DNA of 64,000 nt from NCBI GenBank assembly GCA_008729055.1, contig SDUX01000005.1, positions 1,868,875-1,932,874 of the forward strand, in the 5' to 3' direction. How positions within the stretch are numbered: position 1 is the stretch's first letter; the number at the start of each line of letters is the position of its first letter. The position numbers and the translations under genes were made by a program. This document shows, piece by piece, positions 8,500-19,799 of the stretch. The notes below the pieces were generated by a model. That model searched no databases. It saw only the letters and a program-made list of their open reading frames with translations, and had not been told where the DNA came from. Source of the DNA: Pyropia haitanensis. Lineage: Eukaryota; Rhodophyta; Bangiophyceae; Bangiales; Bangiaceae.

Positions 8500-11400
8500 C
8501 CGCCGTCCTGCGGCCTCGTGATGCCCGCCAGGTCCTGCCTCGGTGGGCGAGCCGCTCAGGGGCAATGACAGGTCCAGTGGCACAGTCCGTGGCGATGCCC
8601 CGCGCGCTCTGCCAGGCGACACTGCCAGCACAGGCGCCAAAAGCCTCGGCGCACCTGCGTAAGCGACAGCTCCGCAGACTGACCCCACCAGCGATTTGGC
8701 GCCTTGCCCGCGGGCGGTCGAGCGGCCCACGGGCACCCGCACCTCCACTGACAGAGCGGGTACTCCGGGCCCGTCACCTGCGCCCGGTGACAACGGGCGC
8801 AGAGGGCCCGGCAGCCACGGCGATGCTGGTCCTTGCTTATCTGCCGCGGCGGGGACCCACCTCCTGGTGGCAGGCCCCTGCCAGGTCCGTCCTTGGACGG
8901 CCCACTGCGTCCTTGGTCCCCACCGTCGCTCGCCGTCATTGTGACCAGCAGGAGACAAAGGCAGCACAGGATGCGTCTCGCGGTCCGACAGCGAGGGGGA
9001 CAGGGGCTCGTGCCGGCCTGGCCGCCGATATCCGCCGGCGAGAGTTGGGTCTGACGGCTGAAGGCGGCCGGCGTCGCGGCCGCTGGTCATAGCCGCTCGA
9101 CGTCCCGGGTGCGCGATGGATGCGCTCGCCCAAAAAGAACGAACCGGCACTGCTGTGGGGAGCGATCCCCCCCTACCTCTCGCCACAGCACGAGAGCCCG
9201 AGATGCGGCCGCCAGCGCATGTTGCGCGCGGCCACACAGCGGGAAAAAATCAGCCAAGTGTCGCCCGAAACAGCCACCAACCGCACGTACTCCACAGCGG
9301 CGCGCGCGACCATACAGAGCGCGACCCGTTCTGGGCGGCCGCACGTAGACTCGCGGTCTGGACGACAGCGGCACTAGCCGTGCGGCCGCCCAGAATCCAG
9401 GGGAGAGCCGCCTCCACCCGTGCGGCCGATGCCAGGGGGGATGGTCCCCAGCGGCGTCGACAGTAGGGCCGCCCCTAAAAAAGAGACACCAGGCGCGAAA
9501 ACCGTGCGGCCACGGAGACGATGCGAGGGAAAACGGCCCCTCCCCGGCACGGCCGCGAACATTGCACACGCCCCTTCGGAAGAGGGGAGGCGGCGACGAA
9601 CCGCGGCCGCCGTGCGGCCACGAGGGACGCACGGGAGTGGCCGCAACGCGGCCGGTGTGCCACCAAAGACCCACACGACGGCGGGGCGGTGCGGCCGTCA
9701 CTTGCCCGTACGGCGAAGCGGCCGGATCGAGGGTGTCGGGGAGACCAAGGCAGTGCGGTGACCCCTGCCTCGCCGGCTGCCCCTCCCCGTAGTGGAGGGG
9801 GGGGGGCCTGGCCGTCGACGGCCACAGTGGCTCCGCCGGACCCTATTGGGTCACACGGGCGGGGCCCCCAAGTGGCAAACGCCCCCTCCTCGCGCGGGGG
9901 GACCGTGCGGCCGACTGCTGCCGCTGCACAATAGAGTTGGGGGGGGGGGGCACGAGCACGCGGACGACCAACGCGGCGCAGGTCGCGATGCAAGGAGGGG
10001 CACAGATGGCGACGCGCAACCCCTCCTCGAGCGGGGCGCCCGTGCGGCCGACTGGTGTGGCCGCACAATTGAGGGTGGAGGCGGGGGAGAACGAGCGTGC
10101 CGGCGACCAATGCGGCGCAGGTCGCGACGCGGGGAGGGGCACAGACGGCGACGCGCACCCGCTCCTCGTGCATGGCGTCCGCGTGCCCGCCTGGTGGGGC
10201 CACAAAAGGGGGTGGCACAGCCGAGTGTGTGGTGGATTGTGGTGTCGGATGTCAAATGCAAATCGCACGGGGCGCGCACGATGAGTGGCCCCCAAGCGCA
10301 AAGCACCGATTGGCTGGTGTGCGACGGTCGTGCGGCTCGCGACAGTGGACGACAGTATGGGGGGCACATAGAGGGACACCCCGACTGCATCTGGCGCACA
10401 GGCCGACGCCAAAATCAATCTGCCCCCCCTATTCTTCGAGGCTGTGCGCCTCGCACGCGATTGGCGCGCCGCATGACTGCGCCCGTCGCGACCCCACGCG
10501 TGGGCGGGAGAGGCGGGGCTGTGGGCTGGCGCGGGGGGGCGCTGTGGCCCCGCGTGGGACGCGGGTGGTGAACTCGGTATACGTAGCATGGCGAGGTCGC
10601 TCGCCGCGGGAGGGGGCGCCAGCCAAAGGAGGACGGGCGTGTCAGAAACCAACTGACACGCTCAAACCGGCCTCCCAATCGAAGAAGAGGGCGGAGGGGG
10701 CCGCGCCTCCTCCTGCGGGCGAGTCCAACGACCACCCCCGGCATGCGCCTGTGCGGACAGTCCGGCACAGAGTGCCCCCTACCGTGCCCTGTCGGCGGCG
10801 GCTTCGCCGACGCCCTCGCTTCGGCGCCACGCGCACTGCACACGTGGCCGGAGGAACATAATAACGCAAAGCGCGCCGTAGGGACCACGAAAACAGTACC
10901 ATTCGTGAACTGCCGCTGACAGGCGACGTACGTCGTCCGCCACGTTCGCGAGCGCAGTATCCGGCGAAGGGGGGGGGGGGCAAGGAGGGGGCGCGGGATC
11001 CGAATGCGGGATGCGCGGAGCGACCAGGATCCGCGTGCGTTGGCGCAAGGGACGGCGGCGAGGCCCGGTGGAGAAAGCTGGGCGGGGGGCATCCGCGCTT
11101 GACAGCACGCTGAGGCAGGGGGGGGGGCGGCACCATAGGACATGCCCCCGCGTCTCGCGACGGCCACGACAGAAACACACCCAGAGGCACCGTACGCAAC
11201 GCCAACGAGAGACGAGAAACCCGTTGACAGTCTCCCCACCTGTCGTCCATCCAGCACACGGAGCCACGTGATTGGCCACCTCGACGAAACAGCAATAAAA
11301 ACACAGAAGTTGGCCATACTTGCACCAATGACTGCATGAATGTCGCATATGGCACAGGAATATAGGGCAAAAAAAGTCCCCACGTGCCACAAAATGGGCC

Positions 11401-11920
11401 CAATCCCGGCCAAAGCGGCCCCATTCCTCCAAAGCATTGGCCAGACGTCCCGATACTGACTGGGTTTGTCGTGCGTGTCACGTGATTTACGGACCAGAAT
11501 CGAGTGCCGCCGGCATGTTTCGACTGCTGCCCGGCTCCGAGACGGGGGCTACCGCATATTGTCGCTTCCGTATCCATTTCGTGCAATCCTGGAGCGAAAC
11601 TCGACGATCCGGAGCCATATCGACGTTCTTGTACCGGACTCTTTCCCGTAACCGAGAGGACAGGCTGGCGACTTGTAAAAATCATGTAGCCCCCGTCTTT
11701 GCACAACTACATTACGAATATCCAGAGCCGCCGCTCTCAGCCAGTCACAGACGCGCACGTGGCGTTTGAAAATTCATACGGCCCTGAGATGGTCATGAGA
11801 TGGAAACGCATTGGTGGAAACACTCTCAGGCTGACCAGTCTGACGGTTACAGATTGAAACTACATGGAGAAAGACTTTCTTCTCGTCAGACAGCACACCC
11901 CTACTGCTGTTGCAGTCCCT
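8500..11920. other. GC-rich region without a recognised gene
   Basis: Many overlapping open frames are present on both strands because stop codons are rare at this composition. None has a domain I recognise. The only structure I can support is the ~138-bp tandem duplication listed separately and scattered G runs of 8-13. From about 10.86 to 11.8 kb the composition is less extreme, but again no frame stands out. Confidence 0.5.
9890..10180 (+). repeat. Tandem duplication, about 138-bp unit, two copies
   Basis: GTGCGGCCGACTG occurs at 9905 and 10042. The following GCGGCGCAGGTCGCGA segment occurs at about 9972 and 10111, giving a spacing of 137-139 bases. Both copies continue with GGGGCACAGAYGGCGACGCGC. 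Divergence is modest. No coding role is apparent. Confidence 0.7.
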
Positions 11921-11929
11921 GGCGGGCTG

Positions 11930-13860
11930 CGGCCTTTTGGCGTCAGGGTGACGCTCGCCGCCGATGTTGGCGGTGGGCCGCTGCGAGTGCTGGCTGGGAG
12001 GTGGACGGTGGCGTCTTTGTGGGCGGCGGGCGGCTGCTGGCGTTGGCGGGCGGTGGCCCTTGTCGTGGATGTCGGCTTCAGACCGCTGCTGTTTGAGGAT
12101 GGGCCTCGCTTGCCGCTAGCATTGGCAGCGGGCGGCTGCTTGCGCTGGCGGTGGTGCTTGTGTTTGGCTGTTTACGGCAGTCATTGTTGGCTCGCGGTCA
12201 CTGGTATGCGTGGGAGTGACGCTCGCGGCCGTCCATAGTGGCGGCCGGCTGCCGGGGTCGGCTGGGGGGCGGCTCTTGGCGTCACTGTTGGCGCGTAGCG
12301 GCTGCTGGTTCGCGGATGGGCGGCGCTCTCTGTGGCCGTTGGTGGCGGACGGTCGTTGTCGCTGACGGGGGGGTGGCGCTCGGCGTTGCTGTGGACGGCG
12401 GGCGGCTGCCGGCTCCGGCTGGGAGATCGCGCTCAGTGTCGCTGTTGGCGCCCGGCGGCTGCTAGCGTTGGCGGAGACGGAGCATGTTCCGCTGGCAATG
12501 GCGGCAGGCTGTTCCTTGCGCTGGCTGGAGGGTGGCGCTCGCGGCCGGCTTGGCTGTCGGACTGCTCTTGGCGTTAGCGGCGGGCGGCTGCTGGCGTTGA
12601 CGGTAATGACGATGTGGCGATCGCCGCCAGACTTGTCGTCGGACGGGAACTGGCGTTGCCAGAGGACGGCCCCTGTTTGGCGGGTGCGTTGCGCTTGCCG
12701 CGGGCTTTAGTAGCACGTGGCTGCTGGCATTGGCATGAGGGCTGCTCTTCCCTCCTGCGTTGGTGGCGCGCGGCTGCTCGCCGTGGTGCTTACCGTCGCT
12801 GTTGGCCCCTGGTGGCTGCTTTTTGAAGGGTTGGCCGCGCTCGCCGCCGGCGTTGGCGGCGGGCGACCGCGGGCGCTTGCGCGGTGGTGGCTCGGTCCGC
12901 CGGCGTCGGCGGCGAGCGGCTGGTGGTGGTGGTGGAGGTGTGGCCGTTTCCGCCGGCGTCGGCGACGCGCGGCTGCTGCGGCTTGCATGGGGCTGGGGCT
13001 TGGCATCGGTGTCCGTCGCGGGTGGCCACGGTGTGGCGTCGGTTTGGCGCTGTTTGGCGTGGCGCTCGCTCTCGCCCCTGGCAATGGCGGAGGGTGACCA
13101 CTGCTCAGCGGCAAGGTGGCGCTGTTTGGCGTGAACCTGGTGCTCGCCGCTGGCTGTGACGGTGGGCGGCCGCGGTTTGGTGTCGCAGTGGCGCCGTTCA
13201 GGCCCAGGCTGGCCGTCGCCGCTGCTTTGACGGTCGCCACGTGCTGTTGTTGGCGTCGGTGTGGTTCTCGCCGCCGGCTCTGGCAACGGGCGGCTGCAGT
13301 CGAATTTGCGGAGGGGTTGCACTTGCCGTCATTCGTGGCGGCAGGCAGCTGCTGGCGTTGACGGGGGGGTGGTGCTTGCGGTCGTTGTCGCCTGGCTGAT
13401 GCTCTTTGCCGCGGTAGCGCTCGACGCGGGCTTTGCCGTCGGGAAGGTGCTGGCGTGGTCGGCGGATAGCCCCTGTTTGGCGTGGGAGTGATGCTCGTTG
13501 CCAACATTGGTGGCGGGCAGCTGCTCGCAATGGCGGGGGGGTGATGCCTGCCGCTTGCGTCGGCGGCGATCCGCAGCTACTGGGTTGGTGGGGGGGTGGC
13601 GCTTGCCGTCGGTGTGTGCACCCGGCGGCTCCCACTTGGCGGGTGTGCAGCGCTCGCCGCGGGCGGTGACGGCGGGCAGCAGCTGGCGCTGCAGGAGGGG
13701 CGGCGCTCGGTTTCGGCTCTGACGGCAGGCTGCTGCCGGTGTTGGCAGTGGGGTAGTGCACGTTGCCGGCTGTGCCGTCCAGCAGCTGCTGACGTTGTCA
13801 GCGGGCGGCCGGTGTTTCACGTGGGGGTGACGCTCGCCGCTGACATTGGCGTGGAGCGGC
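11930..13860 (+). repeat. Repeat array A: degenerate GCTGCTGGCGTTGGCG satellite
   Basis: Built from degenerate units carrying GGCGGGCGGCTGCTGGCG, GTTGGCGG and GGTGGCGCTYGCCGCC, with frequent indels. Frames on both strands are broken into pieces, and translation gives only Pro/Ala/Arg or Gly/Trp/Arg low complexity, so I treat it as non-coding. It aligns block by block, in the same order, with about 37.5-39.3 kb (for example 12270 with 37888, and 12446 with 38055). It is therefore a detached or duplicated piece of the larger array B. Confidence 0.75.
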
Positions 13861-13886
13861 TGCTGCCTTTGCCGGGGCCTTGCGTC

Positions 13887-14245
13887 ATGCGTTTACCCCT
13901 CTGTATCGGCCACGCCCGTTCCACCCTGTTGCACGCTTCGCAGGTGTCTGTGGTCCTCTTCAACGTCTTGCGGAACCAGTCTGTCGAAGAGCACTTGTGT
14001 CGCGAAAACTCTGAGAAGGAGTTTTGCGGGCTGGGGCCTTCCCATCCTGCCAATATCGGCAAAATGTTGTACAACTTGTCCGACCCCGAGCTCCGCATCA
14101 AGGGGAGCTCAACTCCGACCTTCACAGGGGGGATCTGCCTCGACAAGGAGTGCAACAGGCTCACTACTGTGACCCTACACAATGAGAGCTGCTCGTACAC
14201 GGCTGACATTATAGAAGGCGACAAGACTGATGCGGAGCCATCGCC
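13887..14245 (+). CDS. Exon-like coding island, unrecognised cysteine-containing protein
   Basis: Between two low-complexity blocks, about 330 bases have normal composition. The + frame from an ATG at 13887 encodes a balanced, hydrophilic sequence. It includes QSVEEHLCRENSEKEFCGLG, PANIGKMLYNLSDPELRIKG, GGICLDKECNRL and NESCSYTADIIEGDKTDAE. It has several cysteines, and codon third positions are mostly G/C. I do not recognise a family. The frame stays open into Arg/Ala-rich sequence to 14888, so the end could be a splice donor near 14240. The antisense strand is also open here (13817-14839), so the strand is not certain. Confidence 0.35.
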
Positions 14246-14729
14246 GCCCATACGGGCGACCTCGCCGTGCTGTGGACGCCCCGCGCTGCGCACGTGCGCT
14301 GCCGGCCAAGGGGGCGGACGGGGAGGGGGGTTCCCGCGACGGGCGCCCCACAGGTTGCGGCGTCCTGGAAAGCAAGCGCCACGAGCTCGCCTGGCGGTCT
14401 CCACCACCACCAGCGGCACCACCGGGCGTGCCTTGGCGCCGACGACGGGCGGCCACGCAGCCAGCCGCCGCCGCCCGCGCCTGTCACCCCTCAACGCCGC
14501 CGCAGTGACAGCGAAGACCGCAGCGCTCAAACAGCATGGCGGGACCGCTGCGGCAGCGGTGGCCGCCACCATTCCTGACCTGCAGCCGCGGATCGCGGAA
14601 GAAGGGACCGCCAACGCTGGCAAGCGGGATGGGGGGAGGGAAGGAGGCGGCGGCGGCGGACACGCTGGCCCAGTAAAGCCCACCTGCACCGGCAGCGGCG
14701 GCAGGGGCACACGGCCGGCGTGGCCGGTC

Positions 14730-14815
14730 ACCCAATCCCGCCGCCATTGCCGTCGCCGCCGTCGCCGCCATCGCCGCCGTCGCCGCCGCCGCCGCCGCCG
14801 TCGCCGACACGCCGT
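14730..14815 (+). repeat. Imperfect CCGTCG/CCGCCG trinucleotide tract
   Basis: About 80 bases of CGCCGC, CGTCGC and CATCGC triplets. It is slippage-prone sequence that encodes poly-Arg or poly-Ala depending on frame. It sits beside the 3' part of the membrane-protein-like gene, so that gene's downstream limit cannot be drawn with confidence. Confidence 0.6.
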
Positions 14816-15071
14816 CGGTCGCGCCGTTGGTCGAGCCATCGGCGGCGCCGTCGGCCCCTTTGGCAGCCGTCACAACGTGGTCCGCTAGCGCCGCGGTCAC
14901 CGCCGGGAGCGTGACCCGCTCGTGTACCACCTCCCGGGACTGACGCCTCCCCCCCCCCGTCCCCCACGGCAACTAGGTCCGCTTTTTGGGGCGGGAGCAA
15001 CGCCGCCAGCAGAGGCGACCGGGTGCTCGCCAGCGGCGACGGCAGCGGCTGCCGCCCAACTGCGTGCAGCC

Positions 15072-17410
15072 TCACCCGAGTAGAGGCGTGCAGCGACGAC
15101 CGCCAGGCGGGACGGCGACTGCACATATGCCACGTCGGCCTGCGACGTGTCCCACGGTGATGGCGGCGGCGACGACCGCCGCCAGCACAGTCGTCACGGC
15201 TAGGATGTGTGGGGACGACGCTGGAGCCGCCGCCGCCGCCGCCACCGGCGTCGACGCCGCCGCCGGCTCGTCCGCGGCGGACGCATTGGCGGAGGCGGCG
15301 GCGGGCGAGGTGTCGCGTCGCCCCCCGGCGCGCCCTCGCCCATTCGCGGTGGCCAGGGCGGTCCGCAACGCGCTGAGCTGCGGCTTAAGCGCCGCGAGCT
15401 CCCGGATCAGCCCCGCCCGCCCCGGCGGCGACACCCTGTGGCTGCTGATGGTGGCGGACGCGCTGCGCTTGATAAGCGCCGACTCGGCGGGCTTGTTGGT
15501 CGCGTAGACGTTCGCGTTAGGCACGTCGCCCAGCAGCTTGTCGGGTCGGCAGGAGCGTCCCGCGCCGAGGGGAGCGCCGGGCTGCCACTTGTGCGTGCCT
15601 CGCATCCTGTGCGGGGGGTGGGGGGACACGAATGGCGGGACGGGAGGGGCGGAGGGGGGACAAAGAAAAAAACGGGCTTAGCAAGCAGCAGACAGGGAGT
15701 CAGGCTCAAGGGGCGAGAAACCGCACAGCGCGGAGAGGGGAAGGGGAGGAACAGGGTGTACAAAGCGCGCGTCGGGCAGGCCGGGGAGCACAGCCGAGGC
15801 AGCGGCGGCGTCACGACGTTCCATACGGCAGCAAAAAACGATCGACACTCGGGGCTGCACCGCCGGTCACGGCGGTGGCGGCCACGGCGAGGCCGGCCGC
15901 CGCAAGCGCCGCGGCTGGCGCCGCCGTCCGCGCCAGCCATGGCGGACCCCCCCCCCACCGGCACCGCGCCAAACCTGCTACGGCTCGCGCCTGAACGAGG
16001 TGGCCGCCCTGCCAGCACCCACGGCGTCCTCCCCCCACCCCCCCCGTGTGCGCTCGCGGACCTGGTCCAAGTGGACGATCGCGTCCGCGCCGACGTCTAC
16101 CCCCAGCCACCGGTACATCGCACAGGATTGCGGGTGCGGCGCGGCGGCGCGCTCCAACCTCAGCCGCATGGGGTCGCCCGGCACGTCCAGCGGCGGATGC
16201 ACACCCACCTGCCGGCTGCCAAAGTGGACGCCGCCGACCGAGAGCGCGCCGTTCAAGGCGCGCGCCAGCGTCCACGCCGCGGGGTCGTCGCTCCACGCGG
16301 CGTTGACGCGCACGGTGCGGGCGGGCCCAAGCCATTTGGCGGAGCGTGGCGGGCGTGACGAGTCGGCAGGCGCACGCCACCGCCGCCGCCGCCGCCGCCG
16401 CCGCCGACCACGACACGCCGCCGCCCGCGGGGGTGCCAACCGTGTCAGCGGCCGCGGCGGCCGCGACCAGGTCGTCGCCGCCGCGTGTCAGCGCGTCGCC
16501 GAAGTCATTGTCATCGGCAGCGAGCCGGCCGAGCACCGCCTCGAGCAACCGCGGCACGTCGAGCAGCGCGGCGGTGCCCCCCGCGCCGGCGCCAGCCGGG
16601 CAGCTGCACAGCACGACCGCAACGACGCGCTGGGCGGGCAGCTTGGCCGCCGCCGTCGGCTGCGCACGCAGGCGGCCGGTCACGCGGTCCAACACAGGGG
16701 GAATGCCGTCGCCGATGAGACCGCCAAGGACCCACCGGATCAACCGCGCCGTCCCGCTCGGGCAGCGCGTACAGCACCACCGCTTGCAAGACGCTGACGC
16801 CTGACCGCATCCACGTGGCCACGTCCTGGATCAACAACAGCTCGGCAATCACGTATCGCACATCCGGGCGGGAGAGGTCGGCCACTGCCACATCGAGGAA
16901 GTGGCCGGTGGCCATGGAGTCGGCGCGGACGCCCACCAGCGGGAATCCAACTGTGGACATCACCGTGTCGACAGCGACCGCGTCAGGGCGGCGGCGGCGA
17001 CGGCGGGCGGCGCCGCTCCGGCGGTCGGCGACGCCGCCGTCGCCGCCGAGGAGCGACCAAAGGCGGCCGACGGGCGACGCCGCCTCGGCCGCCGCGTCGG
17101 CCGCCGCGTCGGCCGCGCCGCCGGACAGCGGCCGCAACGGCGGCCACGGCGATGGCGGCGGTGGCGGTGGCGGTGGCGGCAGCGGCAGCGGCGACAGTGG
17201 CGGCGGCGGCCGCGCAGAGGATGGCGGTGGCGGCCGCGGCGACGATGGCGGCGACAGGGGCGGTAGGGTGTACTCTCCGCCAAGCCGCCATCTTGCCAGC
17301 AGCAAGAGCGACTCTGCGGCCACCGCCGCGGCCGCGGTCGCCATTGTCGCTGTGGTCGCCGCCGCCGCAGCTGGAGTCGGCCGCTCAGCAAGAGGCGGCG
17401 ACGGCAGCAA
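15072..17410 (-). pseudogene. Membrane-protein-like gene with frame breaks, unrecognised family
   Basis: Non-low-complexity protein sequence continues on the - strand through four frame segments. The first is about 16990-16750 (STVGFPLVGVRADSMATGHF; ADLSRPDVRYVIAELLLIQD). The second is about 16750-16325 (RWVLGGLIGDGIPPVLDRV; CRLVTPATLRQMAWA). The third is about 16325-16040 (RTVRVNAAWSDDPAAWTLA; CAMYRWLGVDVGADAIVHL). The fourth runs to 15827 and has a transmembrane-like stretch (AAPAAALAAAGLAVAATAV). A GT-AG intron (15607-15826) then joins it in frame to the last part (LLGDVPNANVYATNKPAESA), which has a second hydrophobic helix. The break at 16325 coincides with a tandem 4-base duplication; the one near 16035 lies in long G runs. 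The upstream start is uncertain (Met at 16960, 17344 or 17410). It could be a decaying gene or consensus errors in a living one. Overall style resembles the gene at 40810-43065. Confidence 0.5.
15607..15826 (-). other. Predicted GT-AG intron, 220 bases
   Basis: On the - strand the donor reads CTGCC|GTATGG (GT at 15826-15825) and the acceptor reads CCCCGCACAG|GATGCG (AG at 15608-15607), with a C-rich tract upstream of it. Splicing joins codon phase 2 exactly, turning ...SVDRFLLP into ...PMRGTHKWQPGAPLG and entering the downstream open frame. The intron interior includes poly-T/C on the - strand. In-frame joining of two otherwise separate frames is the evidence. Confidence 0.55.
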
Positions 17411-17639
17411 CCAACGCAGCCAACGCTACTGTCGCGGTGCGGCGGGTTGCTGTCAAGCCCGGTAAACACCGCCGTGGGGGTGGTGGGGGCCACCCCGTCG
17501 GCAACGGGCGCAAGGGAAGGCGCCGCCGCCGCCATCGCCGCTGCTACCGCCGAGGGCGACGTTGTGCTGGTTGGCAAGACCGCCGTCACCAGTGCCACCG
17601 ATTCCCCGCCGTTCGCCAACACCGCAACCACAGCAGGCG

Positions 17640-19640
17640 CTGACGAGACGGCCGCTATGACGCTGGCAGCCGGCCCGCGCGCGGCAGCAGATGATGGGGG
17701 CGCTGCCGTGGCGTCATCCGCCGCCGCCGGCGCGTCCGTGGCATCCCCGCCCACCGTCGTGTCGTCCACGGCGGTCGCAAACGGCAGCGGGGAGGCCCAA
17801 TCGGACGCGCCCTCTGGCAGCGCCGCCTCCGCAGCCGCCACGCCCGTGGCGACTCGCCGAGCCCGCCCCCCGACGACCGCCGCGCCAACGGTAGCGCCCA
17901 GATCCTCGGCCGCCGCGCAAGCGACACGTGCCATGCCGGCCTCCGCGCCGACGGCGGCGCCCATCGCGACAGCGGTGGGCACTCCAGCGGCGCGCCCCAC
18001 GACGGCGGCGAGGATGACGGCAGTGCCCGGCCCCTTGGCGGCCGGCAGCAATCTGCCCACATGCCGGTGATAATGCCGACGGCGGCGTCCGGCAATACGC
18101 AGGTGGGCACGACAGCGAAGTGCCAAAGGACGTCGGCGACGCCGACGGCAGCGACGTCGACGGAGGCGCCTACCGCCAAGACGACGGGCACTCCAGCGGC
18201 GCGCCCCGTGACGGCCGCGGCGCCGACGACGGCGCACAGCGCCATGAAGGCGGGCACACCGGCGGTGCGGCCCACGACGTCCGCTACGCGAACGGCGGTG
18301 ACGACGACGGCTACGCCTAGCGACACGACGGCGCTCACGATGGCGGAGCGCACGGCGGCGGCGCGCCACACGACAACGGCGACGCCGACGGCGGCGCCCC
18401 GCCCTTCGGCGACCGGCAGGCCAGACATTCGCAATCCGGTGGCGGCGACGCCGACGGCGGCGCCCGGCAATTCCGCGGCGAGCCGGCAGCGAGCCCCGAC
18501 GCCGGCGGCGAAGACGCCAACGGCGGCGTCGAGCGCCACGACAGCGGACACGCCAGCGGCGAGCCCCACGACGGCGGCGACGCCGACGGCGGCACCGAGC
18601 GCCACAGCGGCGCGCACGCCGGCGGCGTGGCCCACGACGACGGCGACGTCGACGATGGCGCTCGGCCTCTCGACGGCCGGAGGGCGGCGATCCGCCCCCC
18701 CAGCGGCGGCGACGCCGACGTCGGCGCACGGCCCCACGACGGGCGGCAACGCGGCGGCGCGCCAGACGGCGGCAGCAACGCCGACCGCCATGCGCAGCCT
18801 CGCCGCTACGGGTACGTCGGCGGTGCGCCCCACGACGACGGCGACGCCAACGGCGGCACCGAGCGCCACAACGGCGCGGACGCAGGCGGTGCGGCCCACG
18901 ACGGCGGCGACGTCGACGGCAGCGCCCATCGCAGCGACCCCGAAATGGCAGCGATCCGCGCCGTTGGCCGCGGAGACGACGGCCGCGGCGCCTGGCGTGA
19001 CGAAGGCGCGCACGCCGGCGACACGCCCCACGACGGCGGCGACACCGACAGAGGCGCTCAGCGCCATGCCGGCGGGCCAGCAGCAACTCGCCCGCATCGC
19101 GCCGGAGGCGCCGACGGCGGCGCTCAGCGCCATGACGGCGGGCACACCGGCCGCGCGGCCCACAAAGTCCGCTACACGGAAGGCGGTGACGACGACGGCC
19201 ACGCTTTCGCGACACGACCGCGCGCACGCGGGCGGCGCGCCCCACGCCGCCGGCGACGCCGACGGCGGCGTCTCGCCCCTCGGCGATCGGCAGGCCAGAC
19301 TTCCGCAGTCCGGTGGCGGCGACGCCGACGGCGGCGCCCGGCATTTTCGCGGCGAGCCGGCGGCGATCCCCCACCCCGGCGGCGACGACGCCAACGGCAG
19401 CGTCCAGCGCCACGACAACGGGCACGCCAGCGGCGAGACCCACAACGGCGGCGACATCGACGACGGCGCTAGGCTTCTCGGCGGCCGATGAGCGGCGCTG
19501 CCCAGCACCCCAGCAGCAGCTACGCCGATGGCGGCGCCCAGCACCGCGACAGCGGCCACGCCGGCACCGCGCCCTTCGGCAGGGGCGACGCTCACGGCGC
19601 CGCCGCGCCACAACGACGGGCAGGCCAGCGGCGCGCCTCA
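17640..19640 (-). repeat. 66-bp period array, possibly coding (22-residue repeat)
   Basis: The landmark GACGCCGACGG or a variant falls at 18381, 18447, 18513, 18579, 18645, 18711, 18777, 18843, 18909, 18975, 19041 and 19107, each exactly 66 bases apart although the units differ strongly in sequence. After one shift it continues at 19255, 19321, 19387 and 19453. On the - strand a 652-codon frame (17655-19613) reads as a 22-residue repeat close to AAVGVAAVVGRAAGVPAVVA. Other frames are also open. No family is recognised. Constant unit length in multiples of three with diverged sequence is what coding constraint would produce; replication-based homogenisation of length is the alternative. Confidence 0.65.
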
Positions 19641-19799
19641 CAACGGTGACGACGCCGACGGCGGCGTGCAGCGCCTTGGCGGCAGGCCCACCGGCGGCGC
19701 GACCGACACCGACGGCAATGCCGACGGTGGCTCCCGACGCGTCGGCAGAGGGCAGTCGGCGAGCCAAAGTCCGACGGCGGCCACGCCGACGGTAGTGTC

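Noticed and set aside
16960..19767. 935-codon open frame on -
   Set aside because: It crosses the 66-bp array in an Arg-rich frame; another - frame gives a more regular repeat, so this one is a shadow.
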